Shown here piece by piece: positions 63,018 to 64,000 of a stretch of 64,000 bases of DNA. The DNA is taken from assembly GCF_016767715.1 (NCBI RefSeq), contig NZ_CP050145.1:3472001-3536000 (forward strand), in the 5' to 3' direction. The stretch comes from Mycobacteroides chelonae. GTDB lineage: Bacteria; Actinomycetota; Actinomycetes; Mycobacteriales; Mycobacteriaceae. Made by a program: the position numbers and the translations under genes. Under the pieces are notes generated by a model. That model saw nothing but the letters and a program-made list of their open reading frames with translations. It was not told the DNA's origin and made no database searches. The stretch's first letter is position 1. Every line of letters starts with the position of its first letter.

Positions 63018-64000
63018 TTACCTACTACTCACTGTTACGGCCAAACTGGACAGCACGTCAGCCCACAATTCGGCCAGCTCCTGCACCTCCCTCATCTCAA
63101 ACAACAACGTGGGAAATCCGAAATCCCCAATCATCCGGCCGTCGATCACAACCACGGTGATGTCCAGGGCCGCGGCGGCGGGCAGCCCGGGGTCTGGCAT
63201 GGATTCATACAGCCCCTCGACGATTGGCTTCCATGCACCGGCATCCTTTGTGTCGGTCTGCATTTGACCGAGATAGTTAAAGCAAATCCGGCCTGGCATT
63301 TCAGCAGGCAACTCCTGTGCGGTGTCTCGGTTCAGATACCGAAGTAGCCCATACCCAACACCGCCATCCGGGATACTTTGCACGCGCTGGGCGACGGCCA
63401 ATACCGCTGCGGCAATATCGCGACTACCTGCTGGATCTTCGTCCAAATGAATGCCGGATAAGTCAATCCGTAGTGGATATATCGAGTTAAACCACCCCAC
63501 CGTCCGCGATAGGTCCGCCCCCGCAAGCTCCTGACGACCATGGCCTATCAGCCGCAAAAGTACCGACGGCAGCACCACGCCTCTTCGGCCCTGCCACCGT
63601 GCCACGGCGACTGCCAACGCAGCCATCAAAATATCGCCAAGCTGAGGCTCCTCCCCTGCCAGCCCGGGGCCAAGAATTGCCGAAGTTGTTTCAGCGTCAA
63701 TAAATGTTTGCACTCGCTGGATTTTCGAGGTGGTGTCGACCGCCGGATCAAGCGCCCGAATCCCCGGCAGCGGATCTGGCCCCTCAAGCATCGATTTCCA
63801 CATCGCAAGCTCCGCCACCCGGGACGCCGAACTCGCCTCGGCACGCAAGGCATGCAACCAGGTTCGCATCGAGGTACCGCCCGCCGATAGGGCGAGCGGT
63901 CGTCCCGCCTCGATATCCGCCCACGCTGCCGCCAGGTCCTCCAGCACGATCCGTGAAGACACGCCATCGAAAATCAGGTGGTGCGCCACCAGCAACAAGC
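63018..64000 (-). CDS. NRPS C-terminal epimerisation/condensation domain (partial)
   Basis: The last 326 residues of a non-ribosomal peptide synthetase whose start lies beyond the window. It shows HHLIFDGVS (the HHxxxDG core), GDILMAALAVAVAR, GHGRQE, SRTVGWFNSIYPLR, GGVGYGLLRYL and ICFNYLGQ, the order and wording of epimerisation domains. No thioesterase follows, so the product is passed on, released elsewhere or left for another protein. The peptide is unknown; a siderophore or lipopeptide is possible. The downstream LuxR regulator is a candidate controller. Confidence 0.88.
   Translation of the reverse strand, partial: LLLVAHHLIFDGVSSRIVLEDLAAAWADIEAGRPLALSAGGTSMRTWLHALRAEASSASRVAELAMWKSMLEGPDPLPGIRALDPAVDTTSKIQRVQTFIDAETTSAILGPGLAGEEPQLGDILMAALAVAVARWQGRRGVVLPSVLLRLIGHGRQELAGADLSRTVGWFNSIYPLRIDLSGIHLDEDPAGSRDIAAAVLAVAQRVQSIPDGGVGYGLLRYLNRDTAQELPAEMPGRICFNYLGQMQTDTKDAGAWKPIVEGLYESMPDPGLPAAAALDITVVVIDGRMIGDFGFPTLLFEMREVQELAELWADVLSSLAVTVSSR

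Overview
The window looks like the chromosome of a rapidly growing mycobacterium, most likely the Mycobacteroides abscessus/chelonae group. The DNA is GC-rich, many genes start with GTG, and many start codons sit 6-8 nt downstream of a TANNNT box, which is the pattern of leaderless transcription. Several loci are typically mycobacterial: class Ib nrdHIE/nrdF, the sigK-rskA locus with a ufaA1-like methyltransferase, cyp136 with its TetR and SDR neighbours, sigC, a mycolate-type methyltransferase and a FadD. No integrase, transposase, tRNA, rRNA or CRISPR array was seen. The species name is an inference.

Layout. 1-9.2 kb: an FMN monooxygenase, small conserved proteins, nrdF and scattered metabolic genes, ending in a divergent pair formed by a LysR-type sensor domain without HTH and a DUF5997 protein. 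9.3-11.7 kb: a P450, an unknown protein and a TetR with a double-palindrome operator. 11.8-16.1 kb: a sulfur cassette with an ArsR-rhodanese fusion regulator diverging from DsrE, an SQR-like flavoprotein, an MFS transporter and an MddA-like S-methyltransferase. 16.2-26.6 kb: the sigK locus, six genes joined by 4-nt overlaps, diverging from a second operon (mycolate-type methyltransferase, SOUL haem protein, TIGR01777, photolyase) with TspO convergent to it. Both arms start at matching CCATCC-N15-CCGAAT elements, so this reads as a light/photo-oxidative stress module. 26.8-31.1 kb: a putative polymorphic toxin and immunity gene with membrane-protein neighbours. 31.4-34.6 kb: nrdE, nrdI and nrdH, about 28 kb from nrdF, with NrdR-like box pairs at both loci.

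35-42.5 kb: transporter, FMN reductase with TetR, an ammonia-type NadE, and the SDR-DUF4349-TetR-CYP136 block. 42.5-46 kb: a stand-alone LeuA regulatory domain preceded by a Leu/Val-rich leader peptide and strong RNA hairpins, a COG0523 GTPase, a DJ-1/PfpI protein and an SDR. 46-51 kb: an NAD(P)-binding protein, an LLM oxidoreductase, an SRPBCC protein, then sigC next to PepSY and ZAS-type membrane proteins. 51-58 kb: an isochorismatase-like hydrolase with an NCS1 permease, a YeiH-type transporter with a small membrane protein, FadD with a PASTA lipoprotein, an SDR and a UV endonuclease V-like enzyme. 58-64 kb: a GH101-related lipoprotein, a large ATPase-LuxR regulator and the C-terminal end of an NRPS running off the window.

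Three promoters far apart (SDR at 3.6 kb, TetR/CYP136 at 40.9 kb, FadD at 54.6 kb) carry the same 18-bp palindrome, pointing to one lipid-related TetR regulon.
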